Origin: Candidatus Microgenomates bacterium
Lineage (GTDB): Bacteria > Patescibacteriota > Microgenomatia > UBA1406 > GWC2-37-13
Assembly: GCA_016178125.1 (NCBI GenBank)
Contig: JACOTV010000071.1
Coordinates: forward strand, 1-5,100
DNA length: 5,100 nt
Reading direction: 5' to 3'
Positions 1 through 5,100 of the stretch are shown piece by piece (within the stretch, counting starts at the first letter, position 1; the number at the start of each line of letters is the position of its first letter). The translations under genes were made by a program, and so were the position numbers. The notes below the pieces were generated by a model. That model saw only the letters and a list, made by a program, of their open reading frames with translations, did not search any database and was not told the DNA's origin.

Positions 1-777
1 CGAGCTCGCATAGTCGATGATGGTATCGGATCCTTTGGTGAGCGGTTGGGTATCGCGTCCATACACAATGTATCCGCTATACGCGTTTGTCGAAGTGGTG
101 AGGATAGTCGTTTTTGAAGAATCGGTGTAGCTATTTGAGGGACCCAGGTTCGAAAAGGTAACTGCCGCCGAATCAACGCCAAAGGTAAGTGTTGAGTCGA
201 TTGTTGCGGCACTTGCCGTTGGTCCCCATCCCGACTCAGTGAAGTCCCCATGTTCGGCCTTTACTTTTATCTTATAGGTTTTATTTGCCAAGAGCCCCGT
301 GATCACCGATCCGCTTGCGCCCCCCCACGAGGAATATGTTTGCCAATCTTCGGGGCCAAGAACGGTCCCGACCGTAAGATCGCTCTGTACATAGTTTGTG
401 GTAACAAAGTTGTCATTACTGATTGCGATCGCAAATGTTGCGTCTGAGGGGTTGTTTCCGGTCGCAAGGACAAATTTTAGGCGCTCATAATTGCTGCCAG
501 GGTTGGTGAAGGTAGGCGCCGGAGGCACGTGTGCTTGCATAGTAAATACCAGTCCATTCCCCGATGTGTAGCTCGACGAGTCAATGCTCCCGTTATCTAC
601 TTCGCCTGCGGTTCCAAAAATACTGTAGTTGGTGCTGGTGCCACTCTGGATTCCCCCGGCACCAAATCCATACTCTTCAAGCTCATAGGTAGTGCTTTGC
701 GGTCCCGCATACGAAATTTGAATAAGAATCGCTACAAAAAATGAAGCGAGAATGGCCGATGATATGACTTTTTTCAT
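1..777 (-). CDS. Secreted FN3-like surface protein, C-terminus beyond window
   Basis: Reading leftward from ATG 777-775, 259 codons are open to the window edge, so the C-terminus is missing. Residues 1-24 form a signal peptide: basic MKK, a hydrophobic core (about 8-21), then SYA before G25 as a likely signal peptidase I site, so the protein should be exported. Residues 25-82 are a Gly/Ser/Thr-rich segment with STNYS, FGTAGE and SGNGLVFT. Residues about 85-191 look like a fibronectin type III-type beta-sandwich: a VPPAPTF entry, a central Trp145, ITGLLANKTYKIKVKAE as the late strand pair, and ESGWGP near the end. A second Thr/Ser-rich beta segment begins near 193. No cysteine is present. Such proteins usually serve in adhesion or as cell-surface scaffolds; no enzymatic motif is visible. 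It lies 16 bp downstream of the Fic-like gene and has a good Shine-Dalgarno sequence, so it is probably in the same operon. Export and beta-rich architecture are fairly sure; the precise role is unknown. Confidence 0.85.
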   Translation of the reverse strand, partial: MKKVISSAILASFFVAILIQISYAGPQSTTYELEEYGFGAGGIQSGTSTNYSIFGTAGEVDNGSIDSSSYTSGNGLVFTMQAHVPPAPTFTNPGSNYERLKFVLATGNNPSDATFAIAISNDNFVTTNYVQSDLTVGTVLGPEDWQTYSSWGGASGSVITGLLANKTYKIKVKAEHGDFTESGWGPTASAATIDSTLTFGVDSAAVTFSNLGPSNSYTDSSKTTILTTSTNAYSGYIVYGRDTQPLTKGSDTIIDYASS

Positions 778-786
778 GATATTGCA

Positions 787-792
787 CCACCT
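787..792 (-). promoter_or_regulatory. Shine-Dalgarno of the FN3-like surface protein
   Basis: Read on the minus strand, AGGTGG lies 9 nt before ATG 777-775. It is close to the consensus AGGAGG and fixes the start of the secreted protein. It sits wholly in the 16-bp gap after the TAA (796-794) of the upstream gene, as expected for a polycistronic message. Confidence 0.7.
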
Positions 793-793
793 A

Positions 794-1627
794 TTACACT
801 TTTGTGTAATACGTTGACCTCCCTTTTCCAATCGGGAACAAATATCCCAGATTACTTAGTTTAGCAAGATCGCGAGCTGCGGTGATTGCCGAAATTCGAT
901 AGGTCTTTTGGATCAATTTGTTACTTATTTTAGAACCTGGCTCATCTAATGATGATAAAATGGCTTTTTGCCTTTCATTAAGGTCTAAAAGTGTATGAGA
1001 GCTATCCATATTAAAGTCCTTCGAAGAGATGTTTTTGAGGAGTTTGTTCAACTGATATTCCTCGAGGACCAAAAACTGGCGGTAGTCGTAGCCTGCTTTG
1101 TATAAAAACATCAGGGGAACAATGAAGCTGAGGAGTGCCCCTTCTTTACCGATCTCAGCATGCGAGAGGAATATGAGGTAGGCGAGTCCTGCCTGAATGA
1201 GAGGGTTATCGGGGTTGGTTTGAATGTAGCGGAGGTTGTAGTGAAGCTCCTTATCGTCGATTCTAAACTTTTCTCCGTACAGTTCGTTGTATACGTCTTG
1301 AAGCGTGCCGAGGGTGATGGCATCGTTTGTCACCAGCCAGTGATAATATACCGAATCAAGGGTTTTCTTGAACCTAAGCATCTCTTTCTGAATGCTGGTG
1401 ACATGGGTGAGCGAGTGAGGCTGGAGAAGGTCTTCGATGGTTTTCTTGTCACGCATCGTACCTTTTAAGAGGAACGAATAGTGGATACGATCAACGAGTG
1501 CCTTCCACCGAAAGAACGAAGAATCCTTCAGTGATAGCGGGGTAAGCAGCAATGTTCGCCGTAAATCTTCGGTTTTCTCGATTTGTTCGAGTAAATAGGG
1601 GGTTTTTGTATATGAAAACGCCTTCAT
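794..1627 (-). CDS. Degenerate Fic-like protein with C-terminal winged helix
   Basis: 277 residues, complete (ATG 1627-1625, TAA 796-794). The fold order matches class II Fic proteins: an N-terminal helical region with PYLLEQIE, an LRR..LL.PLS stretch and RW (40-41); a central all-helical Fic core around 100-200; and a C-terminal winged helix (about 216-277) with ERQKAIL, ITAARDLAKLSNLGYL as the recognition region and GKGRSTYY as the wing. Fic enzymes transfer AMP or other phosphate-containing groups to target hydroxyls through HPFx[D/E]GNGR. Here the aligned stretch is H156-A-E-I-G-K-E-G-A164: only the His and one Gly survive, and the phosphate-binding Arg is lost. The inhibitory motif [S/T]xxxE[G/N] reads S51-FLL-K55-G56, so its Glu is Lys. 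Catalysis is therefore unlikely and a DNA-binding regulator is the better reading (inference). It is the first gene of a likely operon with the downstream secreted protein and is divergent from the large repeat protein, so it may control either. Fold assignment is fairly sure; function is not. Confidence 0.8.
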   Translation of the reverse strand: MKAFSYTKTPYLLEQIEKTEDLRRTLLLTPLSLKDSSFFRWKALVDRIHYSFLLKGTMRDKKTIEDLLQPHSLTHVTSIQKEMLRFKKTLDSVYYHWLVTNDAITLGTLQDVYNELYGEKFRIDDKELHYNLRYIQTNPDNPLIQAGLAYLIFLSHAEIGKEGALLSFIVPLMFLYKAGYDYRQFLVLEEYQLNKLLKNISSKDFNMDSSHTLLDLNERQKAILSSLDEPGSKISNKLIQKTYRISAITAARDLAKLSNLGYLFPIGKGRSTYYTKV

Positions 1628-1641
1628 AGCCTGTACTTAAA

Positions 1642-1670
1642 AACATATCGTAATCGTATCATAATGTCAA
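1642..1670 (-). promoter_or_regulatory. Predicted sigma70-type promoter of the Fic-like operon
   Basis: On the minus strand, TTGACA (1670-1665, perfect -35) is followed by a 17-nt spacer and TATGTT (1647-1642, 4 of 6 matches to TATAAT). Transcription would start near 1635, leaving a leader of only about 8 nt before ATG 1627, so translation would be nearly leaderless; only a weak AGG precedes the start. The poor -10 leaves room for activation or a different start point. Confidence 0.45.
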
Positions 1671-1711
1671 GTCCGGGGCAAAAATGAAGCTGTTTTATAT
1701 GTCGTGGCTAA

Positions 1712-1726
1712 ATGATGTGATTAAGA
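1712..1726 (+). repeat. 15-bp direct repeat, upstream copy
   Basis: ATGATGTGATTAAGA, identical to the copy at 1786-1800 with a 74-bp offset. This copy lies about 65-80 bp upstream of the predicted rightward transcription start and between the two divergent promoters. It could be an upstream operator or activator site. No protein is known to bind it. Confidence 0.8.
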
Positions 1727-1754
1727 TATGATTGGCAAAACCATTATATGTATA

Positions 1755-1784
1755 TTGACAGGCTGGAATTGGGGGTGATATATT
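1755..1784 (+). promoter_or_regulatory. Predicted sigma70-type promoter of the large repeat protein
   Basis: A perfect TTGACA (1755-1760), an 18-nt spacer and TATATT (1779-1784, 5 of 6 matches) point rightward. Transcription would start near 1791, only about 10 nt before ATG 1801 but about 28 nt before ATG 1819. That favours the second ATG as the functional start. The downstream 15-bp repeat copy overlaps the predicted start point, so a protein bound there would be expected to block initiation. Confidence 0.6.
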
Positions 1785-1785
1785 G

Positions 1786-1800
1786 ATGATGTGATTAAGA
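1786..1800 (+). repeat. 15-bp direct repeat, downstream copy at transcription start
   Basis: Exact second copy of ATGATGTGATTAAGA. It abuts ATG 1801 and overlaps the predicted transcription start (about 1791). The 74-bp offset to the other copy is close to seven turns of B-DNA, placing both on the same helix face, which suits cooperative binding or a small loop (inference). Confidence 0.8.
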
Positions 1801-4476
1801 ATGGAAAGAAAGATTGATATGACGGCAAATAGAACCTACTTCACCCCTATAAGACTCTTTGTCTTTGTTCTTCTCATGATTTTGCTATGGATGCTCCTGG
1901 TTCCTCATGCAAAAGCCGCCGCCGGCATTCGGCGGACCGTAAATTTTCAGGGAAAGCTGGTAAACAAGGCAGATGGCACAAACATTACCGACGGCAGCTA
2001 CAGCTTCACATTTAAATTTTACGACGCGTCATCTGGCGGCACTCAGCTTCCCTCAGGCGCTGCGTGGTCTGAAACGCAAACGCTTACCGTGACAAACGGT
2101 ATTTTCCGCGCAGAACTGGGTTCATCGACGGTAATTCCGACGACGATGGACTTTAACGCCGACAATATTTACCTCGACATAACCTTCAACGGAGAAACAT
2201 TTGGTTCACGCGTGCGTATGACCGCGGTGCCCTATGCCTTTAATGCCGAAAAGGTTGGGGGACTGACCGTAACCAGCACAACCGGCACCCTGACCATACC
2301 CAATGGCAAGACTATATCGTTTGCTGATGCCTTCACCACGTCGGGCGCCAATCCGTTAACGTTGACAACGACCGGTACGACTAACGCAACACTTCCCACG
2401 GGAACAATTACGCTCGTAGACTTGGCTTCAACTCAGACGCTCACGAGTAAGAGCATAGGATCAACGGGATTAACCTTTTCTGGTGCGACAACAGACATAA
2501 CAACGGGTACCAATGAAGATTTCAATATCGTAGCTAACGGAACGGGAAAAGTCGGGATAGGGACCACCAGTCCCGCTTCATTTTTCGATGTTAACGGCAA
2601 ACTGAACGTTCTTTCGGGGGGAAATGTAGGAATCGGAACAACCGCTCCAACCGTTGCACTTGAAGTAAGAGGAAGCATTTTGGTTAGTGGTACCGCAACC
2701 CTCAATGGGAACACCACCATTGGAGATGCAAACACCGACACCTTGACGATCAATGCAGGAACATCGGGAACAGGTATTACTCTTGCTGATTCATCATTTG
2801 CAAACTGTACCTTGAAAACGGTATCAAACGTAGTAACCTGCGGTACTTCGGGAACGTTTACTTCGTTCACCGCAGCCGGAGACACGGGTTCTAATCAATC
2901 CATAACCGATGGAAACACCCTAACGATCGCAGGCGGAACAAACGGTATTGACACCGTTGGAACTGCAACCGATATCGTCACCCTCAATCTCGATACCACC
3001 GAGATTGGTGATGCGACCTTTGGTAGTGGTTCAGGGTTTACCTGGACGTTTGACTCAACTGGCGGAACCGATACGACAATCGCCTTCGGAAACAATCAAC
3101 AGATATTCACCGCAGGCACCGCATCCTTCTCCAACAGACTAGGTATCGGAACAACTGCACCAACCACCGCACTTGATGTGGTAGGTACCTTCAAGCTCTC
3201 AGGTTCAGCAACGCTTTCGGCATATACAGGCAATGGGTACATAAAAACAACCGGTGGAACCGGAACCCTCTCAGTCGGAACGACGATTCCTTCGTCAGAT
3301 GTATCAGGAACATTGTTTACCGCAGCGGGAGACAGTGGAAGTGGTGCGATTGTACAAGGAAATACCCTTAGCATTCTTGCAACGGGTAATGGTATCGACA
3401 CTTCAGAAAGCGGCACGACCGTAACCTTGACTCTTGATACTACTGAGATCGGTAGCACAACCTTTGGTTCAGGAAGTGCCATGACCTGGACCTTCGACTC
3501 AACCGGTGGAACTGATCCAACCGTCGCGTTTGGATCAAACTCTGTTGCATTTACTGCTGGCACCTCGACATTCTCAGGTAATGTGGGAATTGGGACGACA
3601 GCACCCACCGCTTTGTTAGATGTCAAGGTTGATGCAAATAAATATATTCAGCTTCTGGCAGATACGAATAATCCAAGTATCACGATTCAAACCAATAACG
3701 GTCAGCCATCTATCGCGATTAACAAAGGTGACGGCACCAACTATTCGTTCATGAACCTCTCAAACGGCTTGAACTTCAAAGTTGCGGGTTCCACTAAATT
3801 ACTCCTTGACACTGCAGGCAACTTTGGCATCGGAACAACCAGCCCCACTTCACTTCTCTCAGTCGGTGCAACTTCACAGTTCCAGGTAAACAGTAGCGGT
3901 GCAATCGCTGCCGCTACCGGTATATCGTCAAGCGGAACGATCGCCTTTAGTGGTCTTTCATCAAACGGATACGTAAAGACAACCGGTGGAACGGGAACGC
4001 TTTCAGTTGGAACCACGATTCCTTCAACTGACGTATCCGGAACCCTCTTCACCGCAGCGGGTGACTCAGGAAGTGGTGCAATCGTTCAAGGAAATACCCT
4101 CAGCATCTTGGCAACCGGTAATGGAATCGATACCTCAGAAAGTGGAACAACCGTGACACTTACCCTCGATACCACCGAGATTGGAACAACAACATTTGGT
4201 TCAGGGAGTGCCATGACCTGGACATTTGATTCAACCTCCGGAACTGATACCTCGATCGCGTTTGGAAACAATCAACAGATATTTACGGCAGGAACTGCGT
4301 CGTTCTCAAATCGTTTGGGAATTGGAACCACCGCCCCAACCACCGCACTTGATGTTAACGGAGGAATCTTGGTAAGCGGTTCAGCAACCTTGAATGGTAA
4401 TACTGCGATTGGGGACGCAAATACTGATACCTTGACCATCAATGCAGGAACCTCGGGAAATCAAATCAATCAATAA
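1801..4476 (+). CDS. Exported tail-fibre-like repeat surface protein, frame ends early
   Basis: 891 codons from ATG 1801 (ATG 1819 is probably the real start). Residues about 17-36 are a strongly hydrophobic signal-peptide core followed by HAKAAAG, a likely cleavage region. Residues about 43-155 form an N-terminal beta-domain (TVNFQGKLV, DGSYSFTFKFYD, NGIFRAELG, AVPYAFNAEKVGG), a type seen at the head of CPR and other bacterial tail-fibre-like surface proteins. The rest is Thr/Gly/Ser-rich beta-repeat text. The motif [VLF]GIGTT[AS]P appears at residues 251, 276, 447, 595, 675 and 839, mostly followed by a xLDVxG-like strand; longer modules with TWTFDST and DTTEIG recur. The only cysteines are 336 and 347. 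Such repeats resemble trimeric phage fibres and often end in an S74-type chaperone, not reached here. A fibrous adhesin is the likely role. The frame ends at TAA 4474-4476 in mid-repeat, and its continuation lies in the -1 frame. The neighbouring divergent unit also encodes a surface protein. Confidence 0.85.
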   Translation: MERKIDMTANRTYFTPIRLFVFVLLMILLWMLLVPHAKAAAGIRRTVNFQGKLVNKADGTNITDGSYSFTFKFYDASSGGTQLPSGAAWSETQTLTVTNGIFRAELGSSTVIPTTMDFNADNIYLDITFNGETFGSRVRMTAVPYAFNAEKVGGLTVTSTTGTLTIPNGKTISFADAFTTSGANPLTLTTTGTTNATLPTGTITLVDLASTQTLTSKSIGSTGLTFSGATTDITTGTNEDFNIVANGTGKVGIGTTSPASFFDVNGKLNVLSGGNVGIGTTAPTVALEVRGSILVSGTATLNGNTTIGDANTDTLTINAGTSGTGITLADSSFANCTLKTVSNVVTCGTSGTFTSFTAAGDTGSNQSITDGNTLTIAGGTNGIDTVGTATDIVTLNLDTTEIGDATFGSGSGFTWTFDSTGGTDTTIAFGNNQQIFTAGTASFSNRLGIGTTAPTTALDVVGTFKLSGSATLSAYTGNGYIKTTGGTGTLSVGTTIPSSDVSGTLFTAAGDSGSGAIVQGNTLSILATGNGIDTSESGTTVTLTLDTTEIGSTTFGSGSAMTWTFDSTGGTDPTVAFGSNSVAFTAGTSTFSGNVGIGTTAPTALLDVKVDANKYIQLLADTNNPSITIQTNNGQPSIAINKGDGTNYSFMNLSNGLNFKVAGSTKLLLDTAGNFGIGTTSPTSLLSVGATSQFQVNSSGAIAAATGISSSGTIAFSGLSSNGYVKTTGGTGTLSVGTTIPSTDVSGTLFTAAGDSGSGAIVQGNTLSILATGNGIDTSESGTTVTLTLDTTEIGTTTFGSGSAMTWTFDSTSGTDTSIAFGNNQQIFTAGTASFSNRLGIGTTAPTTALDVNGGILVSGSATLNGNTAIGDANTDTLTINAGTSGNQINQ
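1803..1812 (+). promoter_or_regulatory. Purine-rich ribosome-binding site favouring ATG 1819
   Basis: GGAAAGAAAG lies 6 nt before ATG 1819, while ATG 1801 has no convincing Shine-Dalgarno and would have a leader of about 10 nt from the predicted promoter. The likely functional start is therefore Met7 of the longest frame, which still leaves an intact signal peptide. Confidence 0.45.
2677..2769 (+). repeat. ILVSG...GTSG module, copy 1
   Basis: 31 codons (ILVSGTATLNGNTTIGDAN through GTSG). The copy at 4366-4458 differs by two residues (T to S, T to A) but by about 14 silent codon changes, counted by hand. In this copy the module runs on through a Cys-containing segment (2770-2889) into SNQSITDG. 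Confidence 0.85.
2890..3072 (+). repeat. SNQSITDG...GGTD module, intact in-frame copy
   Basis: 61 codons in the frame of the main gene, from SNQSITDGNTL to FDSTGGTD. The counterpart at 4461-4643 matches at 59 of 61 residues but lies in the -1 frame. This copy is the reference that shows where the reading frame breaks. Confidence 0.9.
3079..3180 (+). repeat. FGNNQQ...GIGTTAP...LDV module, copy 1
   Basis: 34 codons from IAFGNNQQIF to TTALDV. The copy at 4255-4356 is identical at all 34 residues, yet about 18 codons differ silently (hand count). Confidence 0.85.
3235..3504 (+). repeat. GYIKTTGG...TWTFDST module, copy 1
   Basis: 90 codons repeated at 3967-4236 with an exact 732-nt offset and no gaps. 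By hand count, three residues differ (I to V, S to T, S to T) and about 42 codons differ silently. Confidence 0.9.
3967..4236 (+). repeat. GYVKTTGG...TWTFDST module, copy 2
   Basis: Second copy of the 90-codon module at 3235-3504. It is then joined to text like that at 3079-3180 (FGNNQQ), whereas copy 1 is followed by a different sequence (PTVAFGSNSVAF). The modules are thus shuffled and not simply tandem. Confidence 0.9.
4255..4356 (+). repeat. FGNNQQ...GIGTTAP...LDV module, copy 2
   Basis: Second copy of the 34-codon module at 3079-3180: protein identical, DNA silently diverged. Confidence 0.85.
4366..4458 (+). repeat. ILVSG...GTSG module, copy 2, ends at the frame break
   Basis: Second copy of 2677-2769. 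After its last GTSG the expected Cys-containing segment (120 nt at 2770-2889) is replaced by just two bases (4459-4460) before the SNQSITDG text resumes. The net difference of 118 nt is not a multiple of three and explains the shift of frame. Confidence 0.85.
4455..4461 (+). other. Candidate -1 frameshift heptamer G GGA AAT
   Basis: In the frame of the main gene the codons read tcG GGA AAT, an X XXY YYZ heptamer like the lambda tail-assembly site GGGAAAG. Slipping back one base here gives GGG AAA and then TCA AAT CAA, entering exactly the frame encoding SNQSITDG. The zero-frame stop is 12 nt beyond the heptamer. Caution: the same heptamer occurs in phase at 2619-2625, where slippage would only truncate the protein, and no strong downstream pseudoknot was seen. 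Whether it works is unknown. Confidence 0.35.
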
Positions 4477-4643
4477 CCGATGGAAATACCCTAACGATCG
4501 CAGGAGGAACAAACGGAATCGACACCGTGGGAACTGCAACCGACATCGTAACCTTGAACTTAGATACGACCGAGATCGCTGACACAACCTTTGGTAGCGG
4601 TTCAGGATTTACCTGGACCTTTGATTCAACCGGTGGAACCGAT
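4461..4643 (+). repeat. SNQSITDG...GGTD module, out-of-frame copy
   Basis: Second copy of 2890-3072, offset 1571 nt (523 codons plus 2 bases), hence the -1 frame. Two residues differ (G to A, A to T) and about 21 codons differ silently by hand count. Confidence 0.9.
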
Positions 4644-5100
4644 CCAACCGCTATTTTTGGCTCAAACCAGATCCAGTTCACCGCTGGAACAGCAAGCTTC
4701 TCGACCGCCCTTGGTATCGGAACTACAGCCCCTGTGTCTGCACTCCATGTGATGGGTGATAGCACCATTTCGTTTGGAAGTGCTTTGGCCGGAAAATACG
4801 GCAATATAACCGGCTCGGGAAACTCGCTGACTTTCAGTAACCGCGCGGGAAGCTTTAATTTCACTGATTCGCTTAGTGGACTCAACGCAGTACAAATCGA
4901 TTCTTCTCCAGGAAACGACATGTACATGGGACCTTCCACATATAGTTCGGCCTCTAGTCTAACGGGGAGAATAAATGGATCAGGTGGATCGGGAACTAAT
5001 ATTGCAGGCGCTGCATTGTATATTGCTGGAGGCAAGGGAACTGGAAATGCCGCAGGAGGAGCTATTCAATTGCAAACGGCCGATGCAGGGGCATCTGGAA
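4461..5100 (+). CDS. Continuation of the repeat surface protein in the -1 frame
   Basis: 213 codons are open from TCA 4461 to the window edge. There is no Shine-Dalgarno and no plausible nearby start, so this is a continuation and not a separate gene. It starts with SNQSITDGNTL, matching 2890-3072 at 59 of 61 residues. A seventh GIGTTAP (4710-4733) follows, then a less repetitive part (SGNSLTFSNRAGSFNF, NDMYMGPSTYSS), then from about 4977 a glycine-rich tract with AGAALYIAGGKGTG and GGAIQLQTADAGASG. That tract resembles the glycine-rich prism or helix segments of phage tail fibres, usually near the distal end. Silent changes far outnumber amino-acid changes against the intact copy, so the frame has been selected as protein. 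It is translated only by frameshifting, if the zero-frame stop is real; otherwise 1801-5100 is one uninterrupted gene with a sequence error. Confidence 0.75.

Larger units (their letters stand above)
1628..1800. other. Divergent intergenic regulatory region
   Basis: These 173 bp separate the two divergent genes. They hold a predicted promoter for each side (minus 1642-1670, plus 1755-1784), a perfect 15-bp direct repeat (1712-1726 and 1786-1800) and a short tandem ATCGTA ATCGTA (1647-1658) inside the leftward promoter. No RNA gene or strong hairpin was seen. A 16-codon ORF at 1728-1778 lies upstream of the predicted rightward transcription start and is not called a gene. Confidence 0.7.

Noticed and set aside
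250..744. Plus-strand ORFs of 65 and 71 codons at 250-447 and 529-744
   Set aside because: They lie antisense to the secreted FN3-like gene, whose minus-strand frame has a signal peptide, a Shine-Dalgarno sequence and coherent domain text; the plus ORFs have neither ribosome-binding sites nor recognisable protein features.
1111..1468. ORFs at 1111-1323 (minus) and 1160-1468 (plus)
   Set aside because: Both overlap the Fic-like gene in other frames and show no domain features.
1728..1778. 16-codon ORF (MIGKTIICIL...) after the first 15-bp repeat copy, possible leader peptide
   Set aside because: It lies upstream of the predicted rightward transcription start and has no Shine-Dalgarno; an ORF this short is expected by chance.
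2619..2625. A second in-phase G GGA AAT heptamer as another frameshift site
   Set aside because: The -1 frame reaches a TGA within about 15 codons and has no repeat homology. Its presence lowers confidence in the site at 4455-4461.
4474..4476. Stop-codon readthrough or a recoded stop to explain the continuation
   Set aside because: The codon is TAA and the homologous text is in a different frame, so readthrough would not restore it.
1801..4476. YadA-type trimeric autotransporter
   Set aside because: No YadA head or stalk motifs or membrane anchor are visible; the GIGTT modules and glycine-rich tract fit tail-fibre-like proteins better, though trimerisation is possible.
2540..4740. CRISPR array or satellite DNA
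   Set aside because: Repeats are long, unevenly spaced, silently diverged and keep codon phase, so they are protein-coding modules.
2433..5035. Long minus-strand ORFs (up to 189 codons) opposite the repeat protein
   Set aside because: They are Val/Pro-rich mirror images of the repeats (for example recurring VPPVESKVQV), a by-product of repeated Gly/Thr codons on the plus strand.
4461..5100. Independent second gene beginning after the stop
   Set aside because: There is no Shine-Dalgarno or suitable start near 4461, and the text begins in the middle of a repeat module.

Overview
The window holds two divergently transcribed units on either side of a 173-bp intergenic region, and every protein in it looks like a surface protein or a regulator of one. 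The organism is most likely a bacterium of the Candidate Phyla Radiation (Patescibacteria). That is inferred from protein style: a secreted protein with an N-terminal beta-domain of the 'NFQGKL ... DGSY ... AVPYAFNAE' type followed by tail-fibre-like GIGTT repeats, a secreted FN3-like protein, and a Fic-like/winged-helix protein. It has not been confirmed by any marker gene. The glycine-rich reading frames contain no in-frame TGA, so the UGA=Gly code of some Patescibacteria is not supported.

Left unit (minus strand, positions 1627 down to 1): a 277-residue protein with a Fic-like fold, whose catalytic and inhibitory motifs are both eroded, carries a C-terminal winged helix. After 16 bp and a good Shine-Dalgarno sequence comes a secreted FN3-like surface protein that runs off the left edge. 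They probably form one operon, read from a predicted promoter at 1642-1670.

Intergenic region (1628-1800): two back-to-back sigma70-like promoters and a perfect 15-bp direct repeat (1712-1726 and 1786-1800). The copies are 74 bp apart. One overlaps the predicted start of the rightward transcript and the other lies about 70 bp upstream of it. This looks like operator architecture, and the winged-helix protein next door is the obvious candidate ligand.

Right unit (plus strand, 1801 to the right edge): a very large, Thr/Gly/Ser-rich, exported repeat protein resembling phage tail fibres and CPR surface fibres. It has a signal peptide, an N-terminal beta-domain and a mosaic of repeat modules punctuated by GIGTT[A/S]P motifs. 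The frame stops at TAA 4474-4476, but the repeat text continues without interruption in the -1 frame from 4461 to the window end. Comparison with the intact copy places the break at an in-phase G GGA AAT heptamer (4455-4461), a shape known from -1 ribosomal frameshifting. The break could be programmed frameshifting, a recent repeat-mediated lesion or phase-variation state, or a sequence or assembly error; the sequence alone does not decide. Internal repeat copies are almost identical in protein but carry many silent differences, so the repeats are old and selected at the protein level.
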